Part shown: positions 32,901 to 39,887 of the stretch, piece by piece
Layout: every line of letters starts with the position of its first letter
Numbering within the stretch: the stretch's first letter is position 1
DNA from: Micromonospora sp. CPCC 205371
GTDB taxonomy: Bacteria; Actinomycetota; Actinomycetes; Mycobacteriales; Micromonosporaceae
Assembly (NCBI RefSeq): GCF_026130045.1
Contig: NZ_JAIBNX010000056.1
Span: 1-39,965, forward strand
Reading direction: 5' to 3'
Length of the DNA: 39,965 nucleotides
Notes under the pieces: model-generated
Told to the model about the DNA's origin: nothing
What the model saw: the letters and a program-made list of their open reading frames with translations, nothing else
Databases searched by the model: none
Program-made: the position numbers and the translations under genes

Positions 32901-34384
32901 TCGATCTCGCCGAGTCCGGCGGATACGAGCGGGCGGGCGATCTCACAGGCATGATCACAAACCCGGTTCACCAAGCCGCCGCGAGGGTCTTCGTCGCCAG
33001 GTCGGCGGCCGAGGTCGGGCGGGTGGACCTCGTTCTCGATCTTGCCGCAGGCGTAGACGACCCAGGGCTGGTCGCGGACATCCTCGGCTTCCTGACCAGC
33101 CGCAACACGGACGCCCATCAGATAGACCGGGCCATGGCCCTGCTCACCCGCGCGGCGAGCATCGCCCGGGAACTCTCCGACCGCACGGAACGGTCACAGC
33201 TGCTGGCCACCATGGTCCAGGTCATGACGGGCCTCGGCCGGATCGATGAGGCGCTCGCCCTGGCGCCGGAGATCGTTACCGTCGTACAGCGACTTAGAGC
33301 GCTCACGGGGCTGGCCGCCGCACTCGCCGCCGCGGGCCGCCTACCCGAGGCTCTGGCCCTCGTCCAACGGGAGGCCGTCCCCACGCAGCGCGCCGCCGCG
33401 TTCAGCTCCGCCGCTCGATCGGTGGCGGCCCTGGGTCGGGGGCGGGAGGCCCTGGCGCTCGCGGAAGCGATCGACGACGGCGAACAGCGCACGAGCGCGC
33501 TCATCTTCGTGGTCGAGGAGATGTCCCGCGCCGGGCACCACGCCGAGGTTGCTGGGCCAAGCCGTGCGGCGAGCGCGGCCGCGGAAAACATCGAGGACGC
33601 GAACCGGCAAGTCTGGGCCATGAGCGCCCTGGCGCGCGCGGCGCTCGCCAGTGGCGATGCTGAAGAGGCCGCGGCGCTCCTCGACAAGATCGCCGATCCC
33701 CACGCGCGGGCGTCGACGCTGGCATCGGTGCTCAGAGATACGCCACCGACGAGCCCGCTCGCGGGTAAAACCCCCAGCGCCAACGCGGTCGCCGACACAC
33801 CGTTGTCCATGTCTTTGGCGTCCGGGCTCGCCGAGGCCGCGGGTGTCGCCGGCGACTACGAACGGGCCGAGGCGCTCGCGGACCAGATCGCGGATCGGGC
33901 GCGCCGCGACGAGGTGCTGCGCCGGCTTGCCCGCCAAGCGGCGGTGGCCGGGCACCCGGGCGAAGCAGCCAGCGTCGCGCGAGCAATCGGTGCCGACGAT
34001 GGCAGCGGGCCGCTCGCTGACCTGGTCGAGGGGTTAGCGCATGCGGGAAGCCTCGACGCGGCGGTCGCGGTAACGCCGGAGATCGTCGACCCGGTCGAAC
34101 ATGGCCGCGCGGTAGCCGTTCTGGTGTCCGCCTTCGTGGCGGCCGGCGCATACCAGAAAGCCATCGACCTCACCCGTGTGATCACAAGTCAACGGTGGCG
34201 AATCCGCGCGGTGAACAGTCTGACGGAGCGGCGCGAATGCCCGCCCGAGGCGTCCGGGGCCATCCGGCGCCTCGTCGCCGAGGCACTCGCCGGTGAGTGC
34301 TGGCCGGAGGCGCTAATGGCGCTCGAACGAGTCGACTCCGATGTGTTCCGGCACCTGCCGGGTCTCCTCCTGCGCGAGGAGTAA
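26951..34384 (+). CDS. Giant trypsin-STAND ATPase-helical repeat protein
   Basis: 2477 residues, in order: trypsin-like protease (about 22-232; triad His54 in TAAH, Asp88 in DHDLAIL, Ser181 in MSGAAL). STAND/NACHT-type P-loop ATPase (about 262-450; Walker A ADPWAGKS with Lys298, Walker B VLVVDGLDED with Asp385, LAGRP at 419-422). Winged-helix/helical region ending FAHDKLRETA (531-540). Then a repeat solenoid with a 33-residue period, broken by a Pro-rich linker (about 897-975) and an irregular part (about 1690-1830). No signal peptide or membrane helix. The ATG at 26951 has only a weak ribosome site, suggesting coupling to the Trypco2 gene. Probable role: sensor-ATPase-protease of a defence or self-recognition system. 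The trigger and protease target are unknown. Confidence 0.88.
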   Translation: MAGPPSPEVDPSRAGSDGFDPRRCAEVIVTRADGRRGRASGYRVTNTTVLTAAHATADAVLLRLRFDAGRSTERTVEAAVLWRCADHDLAILIFEPAPDDQVASVRYGRMSDRHAVIGVHAAGFPRWKARTRPDGRQFRDLHVADGTLAVLSNRRSGSLEVTVAPPREDPDPDVSPWQAMSGAALWAGNRVIGLIVEHHRAEGLNRLTACRIDRCIEGAATKRNELIRWLGIADAANIVDVVPTPPAQRTLSGYAAQVGDIAPARGLLDRETELDELAAFCAGDEPYVWWQADPWAGKSALMSTFVLNPPAGVDVVSFFVTGRLASQSDSDAFTEALLDQLHALLGEDPLPQLSLAGRDPHRRDLLGKAAERARADGRRLVLVVDGLDEDTGTAPEVRRASIAKLLPKHPAEGLRIILAGRPHPPIPDDVDADHPLRTCRIRRLSPSPHARAIEHDATHQLRQLLNGAQEHVDILGLIAASGGGLSLADLTDLTGIPPFKLSGALHSAFGRTVARRDRGPGRPEAASVYLFAHDKLRETAEQQLGRSLLTTYRDKIHSWADRHHAAGWPADTPAYLLNDYPRTLFTEENLGRLVAYAIDPDRHDRLLEATGGDAAALTEIRWAHTLGLAADDPDLSSIVRLTIQRERLAARNANIPTDLPAVWATLGYLDSAEALAHSIADPARLALALTAIVEATARAGAYEEAATVASSIAGTSRAAYALAGVAEVAAHAGAYDVAETVIARVVDPIRRAWTLANLVELAGTAGHHDDAARFCELLLDADADPPPTAALVAAVRAIAETRDLDRAAALAIGLDDPAVQGAALAATVEVALDRADLARAAAFATRIPDPRARAWTITPVAQAIAATGDHDRATELAHGIEIPGLRSWVLNLLATASGTAREAAPPPAPSRGGACGSPESAHPSPTLVPTPTVEATEPRPEPPLDPARPKTTQPEPLPLPEPQPAGPAPTTNPAVERVRAAIETGDHGTAETTLGEIDDPVAHAQAAASLAASVATTQDMDSAVRILDSIQDPIRRGWALTSTAGALAAAGRDHDAAALVGLIDDASRRAYAIGLVVRKLSAAGFHAEAGGFARDAAGQIGASLNPRPPAWAPSALADALDRVGNASRAARVVGQIVDPVLRAQAAARLAESFIGAGHVYEASAIADMIPEPAPRAELLIALARAAAARGDPDHARDLASAAATAARSVTAPDPQARIIGILAGWALDTGSAAEAIAHLWAIDDRNRRARTLLVLLDQIVDAGLTDAAAAMARSLAPAGTTQAFSTLAEAAASRGDHDRAAAFAREIPDPQQQAATSVALVYTLTKAGEHDRAAAVARTIIDRTEQSRVLSQLAREATAAGDYDRAMALGRDVVDEVGQAIVLTGLFDAFLASGDHERAAVTAHAISDRAGRGSALFRLVETMVAARGLERAATVARDIPDAGRQSLALTAVLEAAIREGDHGLALRMPALIADPSQRAEALTTLAGAMASAGSHDEAAVLAVEAAGAARAIQNTSWRQDALTAVLASLIANGDRDQARVVCRALDDPEQRWWAQAILVEATAEAGDLANAETLADEIADPQHRSAALIALAEAAVRAGEHALALTVAGRVDTAADRALALTALAEAANRAAQGDLAVRACGLARALVHELADADRRLVTLVLIARCLAAAGASEAAVEMADEIVKCAREAPPVLPSVPDRRDVADAARRLVRRTGTAIRLARLRETLGSTGIPSIAATSPSVLAGLSTAAPDVLDAAFGEPSRWARQLATGASGVLPSRRSTQGRIDWGITALAHALASAGDVKRAVMVTRVLGAHAPAPALLAALAEDAARTGRSGDGHALGAGGKRPHKAPLPEGVTAAVRAGNEALAADLLRRTSLRYDRPMILRMIAATASDAREVAFVLAQAPDVRAGVLPAAVRSLARTGEHELAGHVVTDRSDLDRIGLAALVGIGAGTDLVETAVGSLLHLDPANRPERLAGLLVDLAESGGYERAGDLTGMITNPVHQAAARVFVARSAAEVGRVDLVLDLAAGVDDPGLVADILGFLTSRNTDAHQIDRAMALLTRAASIARELSDRTERSQLLATMVQVMTGLGRIDEALALAPEIVTVVQRLRALTGLAAALAAAGRLPEALALVQREAVPTQRAAAFSSAARSVAALGRGREALALAEAIDDGEQRTSALIFVVEEMSRAGHHAEVAGPSRAASAAAENIEDANRQVWAMSALARAALASGDAEEAAALLDKIADPHARASTLASVLRDTPPTSPLAGKTPSANAVADTPLSMSLASGLAEAAGVAGDYERAEALADQIADRARRDEVLRRLARQAAVAGHPGEAASVARAIGADDGSGPLADLVEGLAHAGSLDAAVAVTPEIVDPVEHGRAVAVLVSAFVAAGAYQKAIDLTRVITSQRWRIRAVNSLTERRECPPEASGAIRRLVAEALAGECWPEALMALERVDSDVFRHLPGLLLREE
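30833..31426 (+). repeat. Exact 99-nt coding periodicity in the solenoid
   Basis: Six consecutive units begin with the same residue pattern, G-D/E-H/Y-D/E-R-A, at 30833, 30932, 31031, 31130, 31229 and 31328: exactly 99 nt, or 33 residues, each. The unit is two helices: about GDHDRAAAFAREIPD, then a turn, then xAxxLAxxATxA. The DNA of the units is diverged although the spacing is exact, so this is an old helical-hairpin (TPR/HEAT-like) array, not a recent expansion. Confidence 0.85.
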
Positions 34385-34560
34385 GCGGCTCGTCCAAAGG
34401 CGTGATCGGCGCCCCTCACACTGCAACAGCCACTGTGGTCGGCACCGACGTGGCGTTCGGCCCCAACGACCCGCACTCTTTGCGTCATCGTCGACGACGC
34501 GGTGCAGCGGTTGGGACGCCGCCGCCCTGACGCAGGCGTAACGGGGCCATCCCGGCGGCC

Positions 34561-34875
34561 TCACGCGCGTCGGTTCTGGTACCACCGTCCCCAGTCGTCG
34601 AGCTGCTCCATGAGCGGCACCAGGCTCTTGCCGATGTCGGTGAGCGCGTAGTCGACCCTGGGCGGCACCTGCGCGTAGACGGTGCGCAGGACGAGCCCGT
34701 CGTCTTCCAGCTCGCGCAGCTGGCGGGTCAGCATCCGCTGCGTGATGGTGGGCATGGCGCGCTTGAGCTGGCCGAAACGCTGGGTGCCGGCGACGAGCTT
34801 GTTGAGAATAGCCAGCTTCCACTTGCCGCCGAGAACCTCCATCGCCGCTTCGATGGCGCAGTAGTCATCCGCCAC
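34561..34875 (-). CDS. HxlR family transcriptional regulator
   Basis: A 104-residue winged-helix regulator of the HxlR/YodB family. Signature: C-IEAAMEVLGGKWKLAILNKL, FGQLKRAMPTITQRMLTRQLRELEDDGLV, ending DDWGRW. The Cys near the N-terminus (DDYCAIE, Cys6) is at the position of the redox- or electrophile-sensing Cys in YodB-type members. It starts at a GTG with a GGGGG tract upstream. It is divergent from the MFS exporter gene and probably represses it. Confidence 0.9.
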   Translation of the reverse strand: MADDYCAIEAAMEVLGGKWKLAILNKLVAGTQRFGQLKRAMPTITQRMLTRQLRELEDDGLVLRTVYAQVPPRVDYALTDIGKSLVPLMEQLDDWGRWYQNRRA

Positions 34876-34906
34876 TCGTAAACCCCCGCGTCGGTATACA
34901 ACTTGT

Positions 34907-34926
34907 CACTACGTCACAGATTAGTG
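34907..34926. promoter_or_regulatory. Candidate HxlR operator
   Basis: CACTA (34907-34911) and TAGTG (34922-34926) form an inverted repeat with a 10-nt spacer in the 91-nt divergent region between the HxlR and MFS genes. The region is AT-richer than its surroundings. Inferred from symmetry and position. Confidence 0.3.
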
Positions 34927-34966
34927 CGTACTTGCCGTAACTGCCGTCGTTGACCAGGCTCGGAGT

Positions 34967-36475
34967 ATGCCGCTCAGCGATCTTCAAAAGGCTCCAGCCA
35001 CAGTGGACAATCGCCGGTGGGTCGTACTCGGCGTGCTGTGCGCCAGCCTGCTGCTGATCGGCATGGACGTCACCGTGCTGCACGTCGCGGCGCCAAGCCT
35101 GACCGTCGCCGTAGGCCCGAGCGCGACGCAGCTGCTGTGGATCGTCGACGCGTACGCGTTGACGGTGGCCGCGTCGCTGGTGACGGCCGGCACACTCGCC
35201 GACCGGTTCGGGCGTAAGCGAATGCTGCTGTGGGGCTTCCTGGTGTTCGCTCTCGCCTCGGCCGCCGCGGCGTTCGCGCCGACACCGGGCCTGCTGATCG
35301 CGGCCCGGGCCGCGCTCGGCGTCGGCGGGGCGATGGTGATGGCCGCCACCGTCGCGATCATCAGGGTCGTCTTCACCGCCGGGCGCGAGCGCGCGCTTGC
35401 CATCGGCGCGTGGACGGCCAGCTACAGCGTCGGCACCGCGGTGGGTCCCATCGTCGGCGGCGCGCTGCTGGAGCGGTACTGGTGGGGAGCCGTCTTCCTG
35501 GTCAACCTGCCGGTAGCCGCGGCGGCGATCACGCTCGGCGCTTGGCTGATCCCCGAGTCGCGGTCGTCGCGCCCGAAACGGTGGGACGCCGGTAGCGCCG
35601 CGCTATCGGTGGCGGGGCTCGCGGGCCTCGTGTACACGGTCAAGCATCTCGGCGAAGACGGCCTGGCACGGCCGTCGACCGCGGTGGTGGCTCTGGTCGC
35701 GGCGGGCCTGGTGGCCTGGTTCGTACGCCGGCAGCGGCGGCCGGAGCCGCTGCTCGACCTGACCCTGCTCGCCACCCGGCGAGTGTCGACCGCGACGATC
35801 GTCGTACTGGCCAGCTTCGCTTCGTACATCGGCCTGCTGTTCTTCCTTACCCAGCTCCTCCAGCTCGTCGCCGGGTACTCCCCCTTGCGCACCGGCCTCG
35901 CGCTGTTGCCCCTCGCGGTGGCGAACGCCGCCGGCTCGGTGCTCGCGCCCCGAATGGCCGCACGGTGGGGCGAGCGCCTGTGCGTCGCCGGCGGTCTCGG
36001 CCTGTGCGCCATCGCGATGGCCGCACTCGCGATGCCATCGGTCCTTGATGGACCGTCAGGCTACGCACCGCTCGGTGCCCTACTATTCCTCGTCGGCCTC
36101 GGCACCGGCGTCGTCAGCACCCTCGCCTCCGACGTCATCGTCTCCGGAGCCCGCGCGGATCAGGCCGGCGAGGCAGCCGCTATCCAGGAGACCTCGTTCG
36201 AGCTCGGCGCCGGGCTGGGCATCGCCGTATTCGGCACCGTGCTCGCCGCCACCTATCGCGCCAACCTGGTTCTGCCGCCCCATCTTCCGGACGGTGCCGC
36301 CGACGCCGCCAAGCAGTCACTCGCGACCGCCGTGCACTTCTCCAGCGGCCGGAACGCGCCCGCATTGGCGGAAACGGCCCAGTCCGCGTTCGTCACCGGC
36401 CTGAGCGCGGCCGCGTGGTCCGCCGCCGCGTTGCTACTCGCCGCTGCCGCGATGACCGCGATCCGGCTCAGGTGA
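34967..36475 (+). CDS. MFS drug exporter, DHA2 (EmrB/QacA) type
   Basis: A 502-residue proton-coupled multidrug exporter with about 14 membrane helices. Motif D1 is GMDVTVLHVAAPSL in helix 1, motif A is LADRFGRKRM (loop 2-3), and motif C is GTAVGPIVGGAL (helix 5). These place it with the 14-helix DHA2 group. It is divergent from an HxlR regulator, a common pairing for detoxification of small molecules. The start is the first ATG; the ribosome site is weak and very close (CGGAGT). Confidence 0.92.
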   Translation: MPLSDLQKAPATVDNRRWVVLGVLCASLLLIGMDVTVLHVAAPSLTVAVGPSATQLLWIVDAYALTVAASLVTAGTLADRFGRKRMLLWGFLVFALASAAAAFAPTPGLLIAARAALGVGGAMVMAATVAIIRVVFTAGRERALAIGAWTASYSVGTAVGPIVGGALLERYWWGAVFLVNLPVAAAAITLGAWLIPESRSSRPKRWDAGSAALSVAGLAGLVYTVKHLGEDGLARPSTAVVALVAAGLVAWFVRRQRRPEPLLDLTLLATRRVSTATIVVLASFASYIGLLFFLTQLLQLVAGYSPLRTGLALLPLAVANAAGSVLAPRMAARWGERLCVAGGLGLCAIAMAALAMPSVLDGPSGYAPLGALLFLVGLGTGVVSTLASDVIVSGARADQAGEAAAIQETSFELGAGLGIAVFGTVLAATYRANLVLPPHLPDGAADAAKQSLATAVHFSSGRNAPALAETAQSAFVTGLSAAAWSAAALLLAAAAMTAIRLR

Positions 36476-36597
36476 CCCGTCCAGCCGCTCTCCGACGTCC
36501 CGAATGTCGCGGGAACTCATCGAGCACGATTCACGACTACCCATCCGACGGTCCGAGGATTTCGCCGGTCAGGCCGGCGGGTGGCGAAGGAGTGCAG

Positions 36598-37326
36598 ATG
36601 CGGGTACGGATGGCGGCCGGGCTCGGCGTGGCGGTGCTGGCCGGGGTCGTGGCGAGCCTGGGCGTGGGGGTGGGCCCGGCGTCCGCGCACGTCACGGTGA
36701 ACCCGCGGGAGGCGACACAGGGCGGATACGCGAAGCTGGCGTTCCGGGTGCCGAACGAGCGCGACAATGCCTCGACGGTCAAAGTGGAGGTGACGATCCC
36801 GACGGAGACGGCGATCGCCTCGGTGTCGACCCGGCCGACGCCCGGATGGAGCGTCACCGTCGAACGCGCCAAGCTCACCACTCCGCTGAAGGTCCACGAC
36901 AGCGAGGTCACGGAGGCGGTCTCGAAGATCACCTGGACGGCCGCCTCCGGTAGCGACGTCAAGCCGGGCCAGTTCCAGGAGTTCGAGGTCTCCGCCGGGC
37001 CGCTGCCCGAGGTGGACCAGATCGTGTTCAAGGCCCTGCAGACGTACTCCACCGGCGAGATCGTGCGCTGGATCGAGGAGCCGCAGGCAGGGCAGGAGGA
37101 GCCGGAGCACCCCGCACCGGTACTCAAGCTGGCCAAGCAGGGCGCGCAGCCGGCCGGTACCGGAGCGGCTGTCGTGAACGCGAACGCCAACCTCGCCGAT
37201 GAGGGCTCGGACGGCGGCGCTTCGGGCTGGTATGCCGCGGCCGGCGTCGCCGGCCTGGTCGCCGGCCTCGCCGGCCTGGTGTTCGGCGTACTGGCCTGGC
37301 GGCGCTCCGGCTCCCAGCCCAGCTGA
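36598..37326 (+). CDS. YcnI family copper chaperone-like protein (DUF1775)
   Basis: A 242-residue exported protein. A signal peptide ends ASA-H, so the mature protein starts with His (AHVTVNPREATQGG), the copper-binding terminal His of YcnI proteins. The DUF1775 domain (about 30-170) is followed by an Ala/Asn-rich linker and one C-terminal membrane helix (WYAAAGVAGLVAGLAGLVFGVLAW) with a short basic tail. The start is the ATG at 36598 with AAGGAG 6 nt upstream. It lies near PCu(A)C and DyP genes, all linked to copper or haem at the cell surface. Confidence 0.9.
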   Translation: MRVRMAAGLGVAVLAGVVASLGVGVGPASAHVTVNPREATQGGYAKLAFRVPNERDNASTVKVEVTIPTETAIASVSTRPTPGWSVTVERAKLTTPLKVHDSEVTEAVSKITWTAASGSDVKPGQFQEFEVSAGPLPEVDQIVFKALQTYSTGEIVRWIEEPQAGQEEPEHPAPVLKLAKQGAQPAGTGAAVVNANANLADEGSDGGASGWYAAAGVAGLVAGLAGLVFGVLAWRRSGSQPS

Positions 37327-37331
37327 CGGTG

Positions 37332-37517
37332 TCAGCGGTCGTCGGGTTCGTCCCGGCGACCGCCCTTCCTGTCCTCGTTTCCGCTAAAGGGCGCGGTGGC
37401 GTCGGTGTCCGGCGCCGCCGTCCGGGCGCGCTGTTCGTCCCTGCCCTCGTCCCCGTCGGCGCCGGGCTTACTCTGATCGACCACGCTGTCGCGATCGACT
37501 GGGTGTCGCTTGCTCAT
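37332..37517 (-). CDS. Possible small hydrophilic protein
   Basis: A 61-codon frame giving MSKRHPVDRDSVVDQSKPG, then an Asp/Glu/Arg-rich tail ending GRRDEPDDR. It is very charged with no recognisable domain. It fills the gap between the convergent YcnI and DyP genes. The start has only a weak upstream purine run; an ATG at 37526 is also in frame. It may be a chance frame. Confidence 0.35.
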   Translation of the reverse strand: MSKRHPVDRDSVVDQSKPGADGDEGRDEQRARTAAPDTDATAPFSGNEDRKGGRRDEPDDR

Positions 37518-37557
37518 GCCCGGCATGTACCCGCCGCCGGCCGGGAGAAACGGACGC

Positions 37558-38784
37558 TCAGCCGAGGAGGGTCTCGCCGATCCAGCCTCCGGGCCGGCAG
37601 CCGGGTGGGATGGCGAAGACGGCGGAGCCGATCGGGGTGGTCCAGTCGTTGAGCAGGTCCGCCTCCGCGAGCTTGCGCTGGATGGGCAGGAATTGGGCGC
37701 CGACGTCGCGTTGATAGGACGCGAAGACCAGCCCACTGTCGGAGCGGCCGTCCGGGCCGGGCCCCTCGTCGTAGTTGTACGCCCGGCGGAAGATGCGTTG
37801 CCGGTCACCGTCCACATGGGCCCGAGCGATGTGCGAGGTATCGGAGATGACGGTCAGGCCCAACGGATTGGTGGCCTTGTAGTCCGGCAGGTCGTGCTCG
37901 CGGCTGCCGGTCAGCGGCGCACCACTGGCGAGCTTGCGGCCGACGGAGAACTCCTTGCCTGCGCTGTCGACGGCGTCCCAGGTCTCCATCTCGGCCCGGA
38001 TCCGCCGCACCACAAGGGTGCTACCGCCGTGCAACCAGGACGGTCCACTGTCGACCCAAACGGCTGCGGCGAAGGCGGCGGTGCCGAGACCGGGGTTGCG
38101 GGTGCCGTCGAGCTGGCCCATCACGTTGCGTTGGGTGACGCCGTCGTCCTGCACGCCGCGGCTGTTGCGGAATCCACGTTGGACCCAGCGCGGCTTCGTG
38201 AACGCGAGGGCGTCCTTGACCAGCATGCGCTGCGCGTGCGTGACCGCCATCGGGTCGTCGGCACAGATCTGGATGAACAGGTCTCCCCCGGTCCACTGAG
38301 GTTGGAGGCGGTCGATGGTGAACGCGGGCAGCGGCGCGACCGACTCCGGCCGCACCGTCTCCCGTCCGGCGGCCGCGAACAGGCCGGGTCCGAAGCCGAA
38401 CGTGACGGTCAGGTGGGCCGGCAGCGCGGCCAGTTCCGGTTCGGTGTCGGCGAGCGCGGGCTGGCCCTGGGTGAGGCGGGCCGCGTCGTCGGTCAGCAGC
38501 CGCATCATCCGGCCCAGCGCCGCGCGGTCCACGCCAGCGGCCAGGTCGAACGCCAGAAACGTCGCGTGTGCCTGGGCCGGGGTGTCGATGCCGGCCTGGT
38601 GCGCGCCGTGAAACGGCACGACGCTTCCACCGAACATCGCCGGCGCGGCGACGGCGGATGCTGGCTGCGCTGAGTCGCCGCGCAGGCTGGCGGTGGCGGC
38701 GGCACCGGCCACCACGCCGCTGACCGTCAGCGCTCCGCCGGTCAGCAGCCGCCGCCGGCTCAGCGGCCCCGTGGCGGCGCTCAT
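37558..38784 (-). CDS. Dyp-type haem peroxidase, Tat-exported
   Basis: 408 residues. A twin-arginine signal (SRRRLLTGGALTVSG) marks export. The Dyp motif is GQLDG (variant of GxxDG, catalytic Asp), with the distal Arg in VVRRIRAEMETWD and the proximal haem ligand His in SDTSHIARAH. It fits the EfeB/DtpA group. In Streptomyces, DtpA works with copper chaperones in morphological development; here the gene overlaps the PCu(A)C gene (ATGA at 38781-38784), giving the same link. Confidence 0.92.
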   Translation of the reverse strand: MSAATGPLSRRRLLTGGALTVSGVVAGAAATASLRGDSAQPASAVAAPAMFGGSVVPFHGAHQAGIDTPAQAHATFLAFDLAAGVDRAALGRMMRLLTDDAARLTQGQPALADTEPELAALPAHLTVTFGFGPGLFAAAGRETVRPESVAPLPAFTIDRLQPQWTGGDLFIQICADDPMAVTHAQRMLVKDALAFTKPRWVQRGFRNSRGVQDDGVTQRNVMGQLDGTRNPGLGTAAFAAAVWVDSGPSWLHGGSTLVVRRIRAEMETWDAVDSAGKEFSVGRKLASGAPLTGSREHDLPDYKATNPLGLTVISDTSHIARAHVDGDRQRIFRRAYNYDEGPGPDGRSDSGLVFASYQRDVGAQFLPIQRKLAEADLLNDWTTPIGSAVFAIPPGCRPGGWIGETLLG

Positions 38785-39329
38785 CCGTGGGCGCCCGGCT
38801 GGTAGCTCTCGTTGCCGCCCGCGAAGTCCTTACCGATCGCGGTGAACTCCATCGTCTTGCCGTCGGCGAACGTCAGCGTGAAGGTGACCTCGGTGCCAGC
38901 GGTGACCGGCGTCTTGATGTCCATCATCATCAGGTGATCGCCGCCCGGCTTCAGCTCGTGCGTGCCGCCCGCCGGGATGGTGATGCCGCCCTCCTTCGGG
39001 CGCATCGCCATCTCTCCGTCCACTGTGGCCACCTCATGCAGCTCCATTACGGGCGAGGCGGTGGACGTGGCCTTGACGACGGTGACGTCGGCGCTGCCGG
39101 TATTCAGGAGGGTGCCGAACGCGGCCGTCATGCCGGATGCGGCGGTCTTGACCCACATGTCCTTGACCACCAATGGCTGCGCGACCGCCGTAGGCGAGGC
39201 GGACGGGGTGGCGGCGCCAGCCGGTTCGGCATCGTCGCCACACGCGCCGAGCAGCAGCGCGGCTGCCGCCAGCATCGATCCCAGCCCCAGCACGCGGCGT
39301 TGCCCGAGCGCGGCCATTGTCCCGATCAT
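38781..39329 (-). CDS. PCu(A)C copper chaperone lipoprotein
   Basis: A 182-residue lipoprotein with lipobox LLGAC and a Thr/Ser/Pro linker. The PCu(A)C copper site is visible: MELHE, then M-A-M-RP, HELKPGGDHLMMMD, the Met/His cluster that carries Cu(I). It probably delivers copper to an extracytoplasmic enzyme. The ATG at 39329 has AAAGGA 8 nt upstream. It is first in an operon with the DyP gene, and the SigC-like remnant lies just upstream. Confidence 0.92.
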   Translation of the reverse strand: MIGTMAALGQRRVLGLGSMLAAAALLLGACGDDAEPAGAATPSASPTAVAQPLVVKDMWVKTAASGMTAAFGTLLNTGSADVTVVKATSTASPVMELHEVATVDGEMAMRPKEGGITIPAGGTHELKPGGDHLMMMDIKTPVTAGTEVTFTLTFADGKTMEFTAIGKDFAGGNESYQPGAHG

Positions 39330-39423
39330 CGAATGGTCCTTTCAGGATCAAGTTCGGTCAGCAGGTGGTCGCTGCCGAACCTGGGAAAGTTCCAAGCGAT
39401 GATCGATTTGTTGGCGACGCCGC

Positions 39424-39753
39424 TCAGCCGGTGCGGCGCGACCGGGTCTCAGCCATCGCCGCGACCAGGTCCTGCCTGGCACGGGCGACCCGGGAACGGA
39501 TCGTGCCGACCGGGCAGTCGCAGACCTCCGCCGCCTCCTCATAGGACAGACCGAGCACCTGGGTCGCGACGAATGCCTCCCGCCGGTCGGGTGCGAGATC
39601 GTCCAAGAGCCGGCGCAGCACCACACCGTCCTCGAACCGGGGACCGCCGCCCGCTTGGGCGGCGTCGGCCGCGCTCTTCCAGTCGTCGGTAGCCGCTATT
39701 CGCGGTCGCGCGCCCGCCGCCCGGATGTGGTCCACGACCACCCGCCGCGCCAT
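39424..39753 (-). pseudogene. sigC: SigC-like ECF sigma factor, N-terminal half missing
   Basis: The visible part, MARRVVVDHIRAAGARPR through [30 protein letters not shown], aligns with the C-terminal half of actinobacterial SigC (M. tuberculosis SigC has ARHVVADHIR and [30 protein letters not shown]). Sigma region 4 is intact. Sigma region 2, about 80 residues, should come first but is absent in all frames. Only about 135 bp separates the break from element R5 at 39888. The region-2 part may be beyond the window if the element interrupts the gene. SigC is known to control copper acquisition in M. tuberculosis, and the neighbours here are copper genes. Confidence 0.8.
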
Positions 39754-39887
39754 GGGGTCCGGGGTTGGCCCCGCGGTCCCGGGAGCGCAGGGCGGGGCAT
39801 GCGGCGACCCCCGCGAGCCACCGGCCTGCGCGGTGCCCGCGGGAGCAAACGGCCCGGCACTGGCACGGACCGGGGCACATGAGCTCC

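Noticed and set aside
31282-32958. A long minus-strand frame opposite the solenoid region
   Set aside because: Ser/Ala/Arg-rich mirror translation of the repeat-coding DNA; its apparent repeats come from the 99-nt period of the true gene.
34385-34560. Gap after the giant conflict gene examined for a third component or terminator
   Set aside because: No open frame with a start and ribosome site and no strong hairpin was found in these 176 nt.
37332-37817. A 161-codon minus-strand frame running under the DyP gene
   Set aside because: Its first 100 codons lie in another frame of the DyP gene and are Ser/Arg/Pro-rich; only the last 61 codons, outside DyP, are kept as a doubtful small gene.
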